A DNA stretch of 64,000 nt from Sweltsa coloradensis (lineage: Eukaryota > Arthropoda > Insecta > Plecoptera > Chloroperlidae), in contig JAMZAV010000353.1 in the NCBI GenBank assembly GCA_024449915.1, positions 372,001-436,000 on the forward strand, written 5' to 3'. This document shows positions 48,594-59,905 of this stretch, piece by piece. The position numbers were made by a program, and so were the translations under genes. Numbering within the stretch: the stretch's first letter is position 1; every line of letters starts with the position of its first letter. The notes under the pieces are model-generated. The model was given only the letters and a program-made list of their open reading frames with translations, ran no database searches and had not been told where the DNA came from.

Positions 48594-50211
48594 CTGAAAC
48601 ACAACTTAATTACACGCTTGTCGTGGCGCTAGGGTTTCCCAAGCACCAGATCACCAGTCTGGATTTGATACCGACTTTTCGTGAGAACGGACTAATCTGA
48701 AACCGTATCCCTGACATCTCACAACGAAATGAACTTTTTTACATACAGCACTGGTTTCATTTACAAATCTACAAATAACTTTCGTCACAATCCTGATAAT
48801 TGTTTCACAAATGTATATTCCAATATCCGATTATTAAATTTAAGCAAAATATGCACAAACAATGCATTGATTTAAGTTTTGTGATTTATATTTACAGAAA
48901 GATTAAAATGTAAAATGAGGTAGGAGATTTTGCGGAAATTTTCCCACTGTAGTTCTTTCTATAACAAAATAAAAAAAATTATAAATTTACATTTCAGATA
49001 ATTGTCGTATGATATTTCTGCCTTCTAAAACAGCATCACGCTAAATATGAAAATTGCACACCGTCCATAGAGTAAAATCAGCAAAGTTCGAAAACAAAAA
49101 AATCAACTTGAAAACTGGAAAACTGGAAAACTGGAAAACTAGAGGACTTTGACCCTAACACGAACCTGAACAAAACAAAACCCTGCATGATGGACTGAAA
49201 ATAAACTATACAGTTCGTGTCTCGATATGTTTGTGAAGGGTGGTCGTTGTGGAAGTTCTGCTTTAGCTAGAGCTTTGCAAACAGACTGGGAGCAACGAAA
49301 ATACTGCCCTACACTTTATAACAAGAAAACAGAGGAGAATAACAAGATAAAAGAAGACTGTCATGGCGGAACAAAAGAAAGAATTTCTTAAGAGTACAAA
49401 CAAAGAAGATCAAAGGGGTGAGAATGCAATAAAAAATATCAAGAAAACAAGTTACAAAAATTAAATGAAGCGAACTAACAGTCTTAAACAAAAGCGTTAA
49501 TTTGATTTTCTGTCCTATCATTACATAAACGTGAAGGATGTGTATTCTAATTAGAGAGAAGAAAAAAACATTCTTGAATCAAACAATTTGTAAAAGACTG
49601 TTACAAATAGGGATTCAGCAACTAAGCGCATTCTCTGCAATACTTGAGTTTGCTTTCAGTAAACACAATTCAAAGAGAAAAGTTTGCTAAACTTGAATAT
49701 CTTGGAATTTAATCTAAATTCATAAACTATAATTAAAATAGTTTGTAACATTACTGTTTATATATCTTGGTTTGATTGTAAGAGAATCTTGATATTTCTC
49801 TTTATAAATTGCTCTTCTCTTTCCTATATATTATAATTTTTTCTGCGGTCTTTGGTTATAACTCCGTTGATATCACTTTTTTGAAATAAAAGTTTTTGTC
49901 AAACCAACTAATAGTCGTTGTAAAGTTGAGGCAATCTTGACTAGAATGTCTAAAATGTTAAAATCTATCGTTTGAAACTTCGCTAATGTTTATAAATTCA
50001 TTTTTATTGCTAAACATGGGCACTTGCGATCCATACGAGTTTTCTAATTGGCCTAGAAGGGCCAACATACCTCATACACCTACTTGTTTGTATTCAAGCG
50101 CTTATTCAAGATGGCCGCTACGAAGGCCAAAGAGTTTGATGAACTACTCTTCTCGCCCACCGTACATGACGTAATACGCAAAGCTTATGTACGTCATTGC
50201 ACCGTACTCAC
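48594..50211 (-). other. rhodanese intron, 1,618 bases
   Basis: Donor GTGAGT (50,211-50,206) and acceptor TTTCAG join the two exons in phase 1. It holds a possible tRNA-like SINE piece at 48,625-48,720 (GGATTTGATACCG as B box), a short AAAACTGG tandem at about 49,107-49,142, and otherwise AT-rich DNA. Confidence 0.75.
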
Positions 50212-50358
50212 GTGGTATGTGTGTGCTGCCTGGTAGTTTGCCAGTCTCGTCAACCTCTTTGTGTTCTCTGACGTCTATGAGGGTGATCTCATGCGCAGAT
50301 GTCATGCGCACAATGTCCGCGTATTTCAAACCTCGCGGGTCGGGAGTGGTCATGATTC
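50212..50358 (-). CDS. single-domain rhodanese, first recognised coding exon
   Basis: Encodes residues 1-47 from ATG at 50,353: MTTPDPRGLKYADIV..., then the rhodanese CH2A-like segment LIDVREHKEVDETGKLPGS and THIP, ending with one base of the next codon. The donor is CAC|GTGAGT. An acceptor-like CTGTTGCAG lies just upstream of 50,358, five bases before the ATG, so the start codon is near the beginning of an internal exon and the 5' leader is spliced. The first in-frame stop upstream is six codons before the ATG, within the presumed intron, which supports this start. No mitochondrial or secretory signal is visible, so a cytosolic protein of about 115 residues is expected. In Drosophila the related gene lies in a heat-shock cluster, but nothing here shows heat-shock control. 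Confidence 0.85.
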
Positions 50359-50831
50359 CTGCAACAGACTACAATAGTGAGAGATTTCTACGAAACTACA
50401 TTCAAATGATTAATGGTTTTCTTTTCTCAACACATTAATGTTTTATACATAAAATTTGAAATATATACTTTTATTTTCAAACATCAAAACAGTTCTCGTT
50501 ATATATTTAAAAAATTGTCCTACAGTGATAGCTTATGTTTATCTTTATAGAACCCCTAATTTTAATATAAAACTAATTTATTTGTGAGAAAACAATCGAC
50601 TTGGATCTCTACGTGAGTTTTTAATCATCATTTTGAGGTGAATATTTAAAAAAATCCCTCATTAATATTTCAGAGATATCCAAATATACATAAACCTTGC
50701 TTTATATTTTGAAATATACACTTACAACATATCTGACTTAAATGTAACTTACATAAATACAAAGAAATGTATGAAGTATAAGAAAAGAAAACCCATGAAG
50801 CTATAGTAATGCTTAATTCAGTCTAGCTTAC
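50359..50831 (-). other. probable intron between a 5' exon and the rhodanese start exon
   Basis: AT-rich, bounded by the donor CAG|GTAAGC at 50,832 and the acceptor TTGCAG at 50,359, if the upstream exon is real. Confidence 0.4.
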
Positions 50832-50978
50832 CTGCTTAGATTGGAATGTGTACGGGTCTTGACGTTCTCACTCAAACCCAGCAGTATCACTATCAGCTCC
50901 TTCAATGACACTTCGCTACAGATAGCATAGACGCTGTTGCCCTTATCATCGGAACACCGCCCGTTATCAGTTGAACAC
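50832..50978 (-). other. candidate upstream exon (5' UTR or unrelated coding exon)
   Basis: On the minus strand a strong donor (AAGCAG|GTAAGC) ends a GC-richer block. One frame is open across it for about 48 codons (CSTDNGRCSDDKGNSVYAICS... to ...THSNLS). Its end phase does not fit the rhodanese frame: joined to the exon at 50,358 it would read out of frame. If it belongs to that gene it is untranslated leader. If coding, it belongs to another transcript. The acceptor (AAAGTGTCAG) is pyrimidine-poor. No family is recognised. Confidence 0.35.
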
Positions 50979-53216
50979 CTGACACTTTCATAAATTTATC
51001 TAACGGCTGTTGACTCGGAATCATTTGAGTTATTTTTTTTAAAATAAACATTGCTTATTTCTAACAGACATTCGGTTATTGTGTCATTTAACTACAATTT
51101 CGTGTCTTCTTTGAAACGATATCTTGTAAACTGTAAACGTGCCTAGGCGCGCGTACATACTACAAACTGTGCGAGATCTGAAATATGTATTGCATTAGAA
51201 CAGCCAAGCTAGATTATAAGATTGTATATTTGAGTTACATAATATAACGTAACGTGTGCTTTATTAATAAGTCTTTGGGTTGGGTTGGTAGGTATATAAG
51301 CAGGGAATATTGATGAGCGAAGCCCCCTTTGATGCATCTCTTTCTGTGAGTGTGTCACGTCTAACGCTAATAACCGAACATGACGCTGATTATACCATGC
51401 GGTTTAACTTTACATTTCTCTCGCTCGAGAATGCTTTGGGTCTCCATTGAGGTCAAGGTCAGGGGCGGGTCTAGCCTATTTTAAAACAGTTTGTGTTTGT
51501 CACGACAAAATATTTGAATGTTATAGGAGATCCTTTTTCGACAATCTGATAAGTAGCTTCGCTCCCTACTTCGCCTATTTTTTTCAATCATTACAGGCTC
51601 AGTGCAAATGCTCTAATATAACTAAACATTTATTAAACACGGTTCCAAAATACATTTGAGCAACACAACAATATGCTATATGCAATATGCTATAAGTGCT
51701 CTCTGTAACAATGCGAATTGTATTTAAAAAATTGATGAGTCCCTTACTTTGATCTATTTTGCACGGTAATTTATTTCTGCATGTTGCATTACTTTATTAT
51801 TTTTTCCCCTTATTTTACCCTACTAACCTTACTTACCTTCTTTTCCTCATACACCGTATGAGTTATTCTGAATAACGGTGAACTTGAGAACACTACACAC
51901 TCGACATATTTTCAGAAATCAAATTAGATTGAATTCAATTGAATGCGATTTCATGACAAAGCATTCGAATAGCTTTTGTTGTCAGCACTTGTGAGGCTTG
52001 TACGTATTATTCCCATCTTGAGAATACTAGAGGAACCAAACCCCAGGTTCTGAGAATAGACATGGTTGGTTATAGTGCTTCACAATAATGTTCTCTCTCA
52101 AATTCACAAGAATGATATCCCAGAGGAAGCACAGAGGGACCCACTCTTCTTTTATTGTGGATGTTGCTCTTTTCATTAAAAAGAAAACTAGATATTTAAT
52201 TTTAAAGTAAATTCTTCCAATTAAAACACACGCATTTTAATTATATTACATTTTTTATTTTTTTAAAGTGATTACAAAATTCTAACATTCATTCAAAAAT
52301 TTAATAACATTCTTTCTGGATAGTTCTCGAGAATTTTTATTTTAACAATAGAAAGAAATTTAACCTGCGATCTCGTGTCTAGGTATTAGTTGAACAGGCA
52401 AATCGTGGTGAAGCATCGAGACTGTGGCCGCAGCAGATGTAATCAAAATGAGTTTCAGAGGTCCTTCTTAGAAATCCGTTACAACTTATGACTTAATTGA
52501 AGGTTTCATGAAGGTAGACGTATGGGCTAGTTCGCTCAAAGATGAGGCGTCGCTACTCTACACTGGCAGTACCGTACCCCAACTTAAGTGTTTGTGAAAT
52601 GTAGGAAGGTTACAGTGCCTGAAACTTTAGGGGCAAAGATACTAACATCCTAAGACCCCAAAGTCTTGAATGAATTACAATATCTTACCTTGCGACGCAA
52701 CTTAACTATTTATGGGCATTGAGAGATCAGCGAATGTTGTCATTGGGGGCTACTTTATAGTGGTTGTATTAACTATCACGCCAATATATTACTTTACTCG
52801 AGATAACATCGATTCAGATCTCACGTGTATGTATTTTATTTGTATAGGTTCAAACCAAAACTTCGTAATAATGCAAAACTCGATGGATCCATCATTATTA
52901 TTATATAGATTTCCAACAAGAATCCTAACATTATAATTGTAGATTCTAATTTTCTTGTTTCCATTTTCATTTATTTGTATTCATAATGTATTTAATTTCA
53001 TGAATGTTTCATGAAGGTACAAGGTGCTTTAGCAAACAAAACTTCACACGTTGAGTATGAGATCGATACTGCTACTTCAGACAATAACCGGTACGGAAGT
53101 ACCCAAAATAGAGAGCGAAGCAACATATTGTCGAAGAAGAATAAAAACATAAAATACCTACATTAACATTAACTTTAAAAATTCCCAAACATAAAACCTC
53201 CTTATACAGTAATTAA
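50979..53216. other. AT-rich sequence upstream of the rhodanese gene
   Basis: The promoter of the gene may lie here, but I see no core-promoter motif worth calling. Frames at 51,447-51,659 and 52,712-52,936 have no known family. Confidence 0.4.
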
Positions 53217-54345
53217 TTTCCTGTTTCTGCTGCCCGAGCATGGAACCTAATTCCTTCAACCATTCGCATTACCAAATCTAAATCAGCCTTCAAAAACAAA
53301 TGTCATTCGGTATTACTTGACCTTCTTGTAATCTAACAAATTATGGATGAGCGAAGCGAAGACTTCATTTCACTGACACCCAAAAATTTAGCTCGGAGTG
53401 TTTTTTTTTGTTGTTTGTTTGTTTGTTTGTTTTTTGTTTTTTTTGTTTGTTTTCTGTCTGTTTGTTAACTCTCTACCAGGCCAACGAATATCCGATCTTG
53501 ATGAAATTTGACAGGACCTTCGAAATCTCTGAACTTAGAGGTTGTATTGCTTTTGGTACAATCGAAGAAATATTTCTCATGAATATGTACTTTTACGATT
53601 TTTTCGATTTTTGGTGCGATATTTTCGTGACATATTGGGCAAATTCTACCAAACGGGTGGGGCTACAACGTCATTATTATACCATGGACATTAAGGTTAT
53701 GGTGATGTAGTACCTTTGTAAAAAAGTTGAAAAAGTTAGCCAGAATCCATAGAAATAAAGCTTTTAATATAAGTTTTTTGATTTTTTCGTGCGATATTTT
53801 GTGCGAATTTGGGCCAATTTGGCCAAACGGTTGGGGCTAAAACGTTCAATATTATACATGGACATTAAGGTTATGATGATCGTAGACTTTTTAAAGAAAA
53901 AGTTGAAAAAGTTAGCAGAATCCATTAGAAATAAAGCTTTTAATATAAGTTTTTTACGGGTAAATAATTACCAATTGACAGGTAACAAAAGAAACTTGAC
54001 AACAATCAGCAAAGGCAGCAAAACAAAGCACTTGAAAAGTCAAAGATATCCCTCGCAACTAAAAATTTAAAAAGCTCATCCATCAACGCGGCGGGACTTA
54101 GCGCTTTTCCTAGTTTAAAAAGACAATGTTCATCTTTGAAAGGTAAATCATTGTAGGATTAACCTGCTATTTTACTTGTAACTAGTTTTATAGTTTTTTA
54201 TCATTTTTATATCCTTTGTATTGTTAACTTGTGTGGTTAGTTTTTACTAGTGTTTGTAATTTGTATTGTGGCTGGTTCAGCAGAACAAAAGGCCTCATGG
54301 CCCTTAAGCTTCGCCAAGATTAAAATAAAGACTCTTTTATTATTA
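53217..54345 (+). mobile_element. LINE 3' end, split by a family C HINE
   Basis: 53,217-53,327 encodes the C-terminus of a LINE ORF2 (PVSAARAWNLIPSTIR, then a Lys/Ser-rich stretch and ...LLDLL), a pattern typical of Jockey/CR1-group reverse-transcriptase proteins. The HINE occupies 53,345-54,113. From 54,114 the untranslated end continues (CAGAACAAAAGGCCTCATGG, GCTTCGCC, AATAAA) to an ATT-repeat tail. The LINE is 5'-truncated and dead. I infer one LINE from the order and orientation of the two parts. Confidence 0.6.
53345..54113 (+). mobile_element. HINE family C, full copy in a LINE
   Basis: Starts GGATGAGCGAAGCGAAGACTT (after T53344) and ends GCGCTTTTCCTAG (before T54114). AGCTCATCC and the AACGCGGCGGGACTTAGCGC-type hairpin precede the end. 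Two tandem modules of roughly 180 bases (marked by GGGCAAATT.TACCAAACGG / GGGCCAATTTGGCCAAACGG and TACATGGACATTAAGGTTATG). Compare 43,107-43,665. Confidence 0.8.
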
Positions 54346-54410
54346 TTATTAGTATTATATTATTATTATTTATTATTATTATTATGATTATATATTATTA
54401 TTATTATTTT
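54340..54410. repeat. (ATT)n microsatellite between two LINE tails
   Basis: ATT repeats that serve as the tail of the plus-strand LINE ending here and of the minus-strand R4-like LINE beginning here (TAA repeats on its strand). Confidence 0.85.
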
Positions 54411-57400
54411 ATTGGATGTATTTCTACAAACTCGGTTTAAAACCCGGAGCTAACATGTTGTACGGACTTACGCAAGTACTTCCATGTGTACCTATTACAT
54501 ACCATAGTATTTTGTCTTAACTCTAAACTAAAATAAGTCATTTTAGGCCTATAAATTGTAATATTGGTTGTAGATGATGTTTTCTTTCTGCTGTGTACGG
54601 TCGTGGCCGATTTCTCGTCGCCATCCTAGCATTGCCTCTTTTGGACTATGGGAACACGAAACAACCATGTCAGGATGGAAGCTGTATCGAAATCTCGAAG
54701 TATCATTTCTAGTTAGAAATTTACGAAACTATTCTACATGTGTGAGTATTACTGCCTTTTGAGTCTCGATGTATACATTGGGTTGAAAGATCTTAGTTGT
54801 TTTAATGCTTTCATGTAGCTTCTTCGGTATGATGCCGTGGATGGATATAATGAATGGGATTGTATTTACCCTTTTTATGTCCACAATAATTCTTGATTTC
54901 AATTGCAAGTTCACTATACTTGTCAATTTTTTTCTTCCACCGTGGTCTCGACGTTATGGGCACATTGGATAGCAACGTCGATAAGGGTAGTTTCTTGTTA
55001 TTCTTGTCAATGTATTAAATCCGGTACTGTGTGATGTATCGTTTGGTCTGTTTATTAACTGTGGGTCGTATATAATTTGTAATCTTTACTATCTAGTACT
55101 TCTTATGGTTTGTAATTTGTGTTAAGGGTTTTGTGTGTGTCAATGAAGGTTGTATTGTTGCTAGTTTATGATGAATAATGTTAGCTACTTGGTTATGTCT
55201 GTAGAGGTAATCTGTTTGACATAGTGACTTGACACCCGGATATGATGTGTTCGACAGTTTCACCCCTTACACTACATTTTCTAACATTGAGCGTTACTGT
55301 TCGCATCTGTATATGTATTTTTTATAATGTGTTCGTCGCAATCACTCTGTCTTGAAGAGCCAGCATAAAACCTTCTGTTTCTCCAAATAGTTTCCTCTGT
55401 TGTTTAACACCTAATTTGAGGCTTTAATATCTACGTGACCTTTGTGTAGGTCATCATAATGTTCTCTTCGGGTAGGGTCTTTTCGAGAGACGTAACTCTT
55501 TGAAGCGTCAGTTATGAGTCCCTTGTAGATTGACATTTTCGTTGCATAGATTGAGTGGAGAAGTTAATGATTTGTCAGCTAGCACCACAGCCCTATGCAG
55601 TGTGGATTGGTTGCTCTTGTAAAAAAAGTATTTTCTTAAATGTCTATTTGTTTATAATATAAGTTGTTCAGATCAATTAGGCCCCGTCCTCCTTTTTCTC
55701 TTGGAAAGTGTCAATCTCTCTATTGTGATTTAGGATGATGTATTCTGTTTGTTTGGTAAGTGTAGTACGAGTTATATTTCCAACGCGTGGATGGTCTGTC
55801 TGCGTCCATTTAATGATTCCCAAGAATATGTCAGACTGTACAGCATAGTATTATTGCTGTGATCTTGTTTTTACCGTTGAGTTGCGTCTTGAGGATAGAT
55901 TATAGTCGTTTCTTGTATGTATCTATCAATTTTGCTTTCATAACTTTATGTTCAATTCTGGCAGCTTGTGAGAATCTAAATATTTGTTACATCGTTATCG
56001 TCCATTATTCCAATCCTATTTCCATCATCTAGCTGGAACTCTTTGCTTGTGTAACCTTACCCTTTTCGATTATGTAGCGCATCTTACATTGTCTACTCCA
56101 AACTCCATGCAGATATCTTGACTAAATTTCTAATGGTATTGACTAGACTGTTTAGTTGAGCAAAATTTGATGCATACAACTTTAGTCATCCATGTAGAAT
56201 AGGGGGGAAATTGGTGTGACATACCACATTATTGTCCTTAATTTTAAATCCGTATGTCGATTGTTAAGCATATGTGACAGTGGGTTTAATGACAGACAAA
56301 AACCATAAGAATTAATGATTGTCACCTTGGAAAATGCCACGGTTAATGTGATGGATCTTTAGTTATCTGCTGGTTTTTATATTTAGTTTTTTTAGTGTGT
56401 TCTCCATGTCTCCATTACTGTCTTCAAAAAGTTACACTACTGGGTTGATTTATATATTTGAAAAATTGAATTAGAAGCCATGTGTGGTGGTGTTGAGTCA
56501 AAGGCTTTCTTGTAGTCAATGTAGTTTACTGAATATTACTTTCTTATTGGGCTGCCTGATTCATTGACAGTAGAGTCACTAAATAAGTTGTTCTTTACAT
56601 CTGTGCGTTTTCTTACAGCATCCTTTTTGTCCTCGAGCCAAGATATTCGTGTTCTTCGCAATGATTATAACTTTATTTGTGTATGCATGAAGTCAATATT
56701 TTATATCTAGTTGGATTAGACATGTAATTGGCCGTATTTACTGGGATTCTTAGTGTCAGTGTCCTTTGGTTGAGAAAGAAAGGTTACTCCTTCAGTAAAG
56801 AATTCGGGTATTCTTAAACTCCATGTATAAACTCGTTGAGACATTTTCTTTTTTTTTAATTTGATTGTGAGTAGTATTTAATTTACTTATACCAAAAAAT
56901 TTTGAATATTATCATTACCATGGTGCTTTCAAGTATGTGTAGCACTGATTGTCGAATTAATCATCAAGAGTTATACCTTCGAATCTCATCTCATTAATAT
57001 CGCTCATCCTAGCTATTTCACTTGAATCAGGTGATCCTGGTTGTGTGCTACGGGCGACCCCATATTCCGGTCAAAACTCTTATATCTCTGTCTTAGTTGG
57101 TGTGTTCCATTGCCATGATTTCTTCGGTATAGATAGTTGTTGGTAAACTGTTTTCCTTTTCTTTAAACATTCGGTTTGTTCTTTGCTATACTACATTTTT
57201 TTATTATCTTTTAATCTCTTTAGCTAGAGACACTTACTATGCTTGTTTCAGTGTATCCAAAATATTCGTGAATGAATTCGTAAGTGTTCATGCCTTATGC
57301 CTGAACTTGAATCTTCAAATATATTTTGGCAGTTATATTATCACATTTTTAGATCGGATTACCCATTCGGTATTGTGCAGTCGACCGATATCTCTCCTAA

Positions 57401-58130
57401 GCCCAACGAATTCTCCAAACTAGTCGCTTTCCCATTTCGTTACTTTTTTCTCTGTTTTGTCTTTGAAGATATTGCATATTTACCTTTAAGCCTCAAAATC
57501 TAACCACTGCTACAGCGGCCCACAATAAATTGCCGCATGAACGTCTGCAAATGATAGTTCGTCTTGTGTGTAATCTGATAAAAAATATGTGTTGTTCATT
57601 ATGTGTACCGCTGTCTTCAGTTCCTTTGAAGCTTGGGTTTAGGTATGTAGGTTTTGTTGGTTGTATGTGCGCAAAAACTCGGGAACATGGTGTGGAAATG
57701 CTAAATAGGATGTGTTCTTTAGTTGATCATGTCAGGTGTATTTTCTATTGCGTTTATTGACATATCTACCTCTTGGTTTGATCGCTCTAGTTGTACTGGG
57801 TATCTTGTTCTTCTTGGTTGTTGGATTTCTAGTGGTTCTGGACGTTCTGGTAGGTCTGGATGTTCTGGTAGCCTGGAGTTCTGGTAAATCCGGAGTTCTG
57901 GTTGGTCTGGACGTTCTGATAGGTCTGGACGTTCTGGTTGGTCTGGAAAGTTCTAGGTGTGTCTGGTAGATTTGAAAGTATCTGCAGGTATGGCAAATAC
58001 GGTATTTCTGGTAGTTCTATAGCTCGGTATGAAGTGGTCTTCTTCTTCGCTGTTCTCTGCTGATGTATTGTCGTTTCATCTGATGCGCTTGTAGTTCGTT
58101 CTTCACTTCGCGTTTATTCTATTTAATATG
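54411..58130 (-). pseudogene. R4/Dong-like LINE with RT and restriction-like endonuclease, decayed
   Basis: On the minus strand, with frameshifts and stops, conserved pieces appear in the order expected for this clade: a Pro-Asp-Xaa-Pro-Glu-Arg tandem near the N-terminus (57,838-57,960); a TEI-EF-type linker (about 57,070-57,110); EGVTFL-PKDTDTKNPSKY (RT motif 1-2 region, about 56,700-56,800); QKGCCKKTHRCKEQL (about 56,600); YIDYKKAFDS (RT motif A with its catalytic Asp, about 56,500); NGKNKITAI and IIKWTQTD (about 55,800-55,880); HHPKS and PREKGGRGLIDL (about 55,680-55,740); ETVEHIISGCQ (zinc-knuckle-like, about 55,240); RHNQVANIIHHKLA; then VPDL...LIDVA and EEKIDKYSELAIEIKNY (restriction-like endonuclease, 54,850-55,040). 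The YADD motif was not located. The 3' end lies in a TAA/ATT microsatellite, as known for Dong elements. The N-terminal boundary is uncertain. Confidence 0.75.
57838..57960 (-). repeat. 18-base coding tandem repeat, PDxPER, in the LINE N-terminus
   Basis: About six units of CCAGACCWAYCAGAACGT translate as Pro-Asp-(Gln/Leu)-Pro/Ser-Glu-Arg on the minus strand, one unit being degenerate. The plus-strand frame at 57,736-57,969 with its Val-Leu-Asp repeats is the antisense shadow. Confidence 0.75.
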
Positions 58131-59009
58131 TTTAATTGGTAACATTTTATTTTTAATATAATTCTTCTTTTGGTCAGCCTATTCTCTGTTTTCACTACTT
58201 CCTAAAATGGATTCACGAACAAACTCCTATGAGCTCTTGTCGATAACTATTAAAACAGTCTCTAATAACGTTACCCTATTAATAGACTACGCATCACACA
58301 AATGTTCATATCTTCTGTCCATTTGATGCGCTGTCTCATTTTTCCAGCTTTGGTGGTTCTGTAATGATTCCATTACAGAAACATCCATCGTCTGTTATTC
58401 CTATTTTCCTTGTTCTAGATAAATTATTCTACTATCGTCAAAGTCCACCTTTATTTGTTATCGTTTATAAAGTCATATGCACTTAAAAAAAGAATGAAAA
58501 ACACTTTCTCAATGATCATCAATTTCAGGGCGGTGATTGAGGTACTTCGCTTCTCAACTCCTTGCCTTTCGTTGATAAATCTTTTCTTATTTGACGAATT
58601 TAGAAGACTTCAATCTTCTCGATTCTGCCAAAATAATTAACGGTGCTTACGTAAAAATGCTAAATATTATACTTATTGGTAGAATAATATTACCTTGCTG
58701 AAGTTACAAATAATGCCTCTAAATGAATATATGCCTACCATAACTGTCAAAAATTCAACAAAATTCAACTGTGTCAATGACAATTATAGCCTAGGTCTAT
58801 TCAATCATATATAACTACAAAATAATGGTATAAATAAATAAAACTAATACTTCCCTTCATGTCACTGTAGTACGTCCTAGTAGACAAGATGCAGTCAAAA
58901 ATTTGAGAGAATGCTTGTTATTCAACGGCAATAGAAATTAACCAGAACTTATCGTCGAGCGTGACTAGTTGTAACCCAAACAATGTGGTTTTAATATTAA
59001 TTATTCCAT
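58131..59009. other. AT-rich sequence between the two R4-like copies
   Basis: No gene recognised. The left part may be unrecognised 5' sequence of the R4-like LINE. Confidence 0.4.
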
Positions 59010-59612
59010 TATTTTATTGGATGTATTTCATACAAACCGGTTAAAACGGAGCTTAACAGTTGTAAGACTTACGTCAAGTACTTCCATGTGTACCTATTAC
59101 ATACATTATACTTTTGTCTTAACTTAACTAAAATAAGTCATTTATAAATTGAATATTGTTTGTAGATGATGTTTTTCTGAGATCTGCTGTGTACGGCGTG
59201 GCGATGTCTCGTCGCCATCTAGCATTGCTCTTCGGACTATGGAAACCACGCAATAACCATGGCAGGATGGAAGCTGTCTCGAAATCGCGAAGTATCATTC
59301 TTGAGTTTGGAAATTTACGAACTATCTACACGTGTTGAGTATTACTGCCTTTTGAGTCTCGATGTAACATTGGGTTGAAGATCTAGTTGTTTAATGCTTT
59401 CATGTAGCTCTTGTGTATGATGCCGTTGGTGATATAATGAATGGGATGGTATTTACCTTTTTCTGTTTCCACATCTTCTTGATCTCAATTGCAAGTTCAC
59501 TATACTTGTCAATTTTTTTCTTCCACGTGGTTCGACGTTATGGCACCTTGGATAGCAACGTCAAAAGGGTAGTTTCTGTTTCTTCTTGTCAATTATATTA
59601 AAATCCGGTCTT
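59010..59612 (-). pseudogene. second R4/Dong-like LINE copy, 3' fragment
   Basis: Collinear with 54,410-55,025 but with different substitutions and small deletions: the same ATTTTATTGGATGTATTT end, the same CGTCGCCATC and GGATGGAAGCTGT words, and the endonuclease-domain KIDKYSELAIEIK region. Truncated at its 5' side at about 59,612, where an ATT microsatellite begins. A separate insertion, not a local duplication of the whole element, is most likely. Confidence 0.75.
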
Positions 59613-59719
59613 GTTATTATTATTTATTATTATTATTATATTATTATTATTATTATTATTATTATGTTATTGATTATTATTATTATTATTAATTATTATT
59701 ACACTATTCTTATATTATG

Positions 59720-59750
<31 letters not shown>

Positions 59751-59770
59751 GTATTATTCATTATTATTAC
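59613..59770. repeat. (ATT)n microsatellite, about 155 bases
   Basis: Imperfect ATT repeats adjoining the R4-like fragment. Such arrays are the known target of Dong elements. Confidence 0.9.
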
Positions 59771-59783
59771 CGTGCACTGACTG

Positions 59784-59802
59784 TTTGGTGGGGGTGCCGG
59801 GT
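59784..59802 (+). repeat. GGTGGGGGTGCCGGGT motif copy
   Basis: One-base variant of the dispersed motif, at the edge of the ATT array. Confidence 0.5.
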
Positions 59803-59878
59803 TACCGTACAGTTGAAATCATTCGGCGCTTGTTTTCGCAGTCAGGTATGGTAAAGGGTGCGGATCATGAATTTTTAA

Positions 59879-59905
59879 TCTTCCGGGGCTAGCAGCCCCG
59901 GAAGA
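59879..59905. repeat. perfect 12-bp GC-rich hairpin
   Basis: TCTTCCGGGGCT, AGC, AGCCCCGGAAGA: a perfect stem with a 3-base loop, in otherwise AT-rich sequence. It resembles the 3' hairpin of a mobile element, but no matching end was found nearby. Confidence 0.8.

Noticed and set aside
48289..48602. Open frames on both strands with Arg/Thr-rich or Val/Cys-rich products
   Set aside because: They are out-of-frame readings of the rhodanese exon and the adjacent GTGCGT microsatellite. The spliced frame alone shows the CRSGNRS loop.
57736..57969. Plus-strand frame with Val-Leu-Asp repeats
   Set aside because: Antisense of the PDxPER tandem in the minus-strand R4-like LINE.
59879..59905. Intrinsic (Rho-independent) terminator
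   Set aside because: The perfect GC-rich hairpin is terminator-like, but it is not followed by a T-run on either strand and the setting is eukaryotic.
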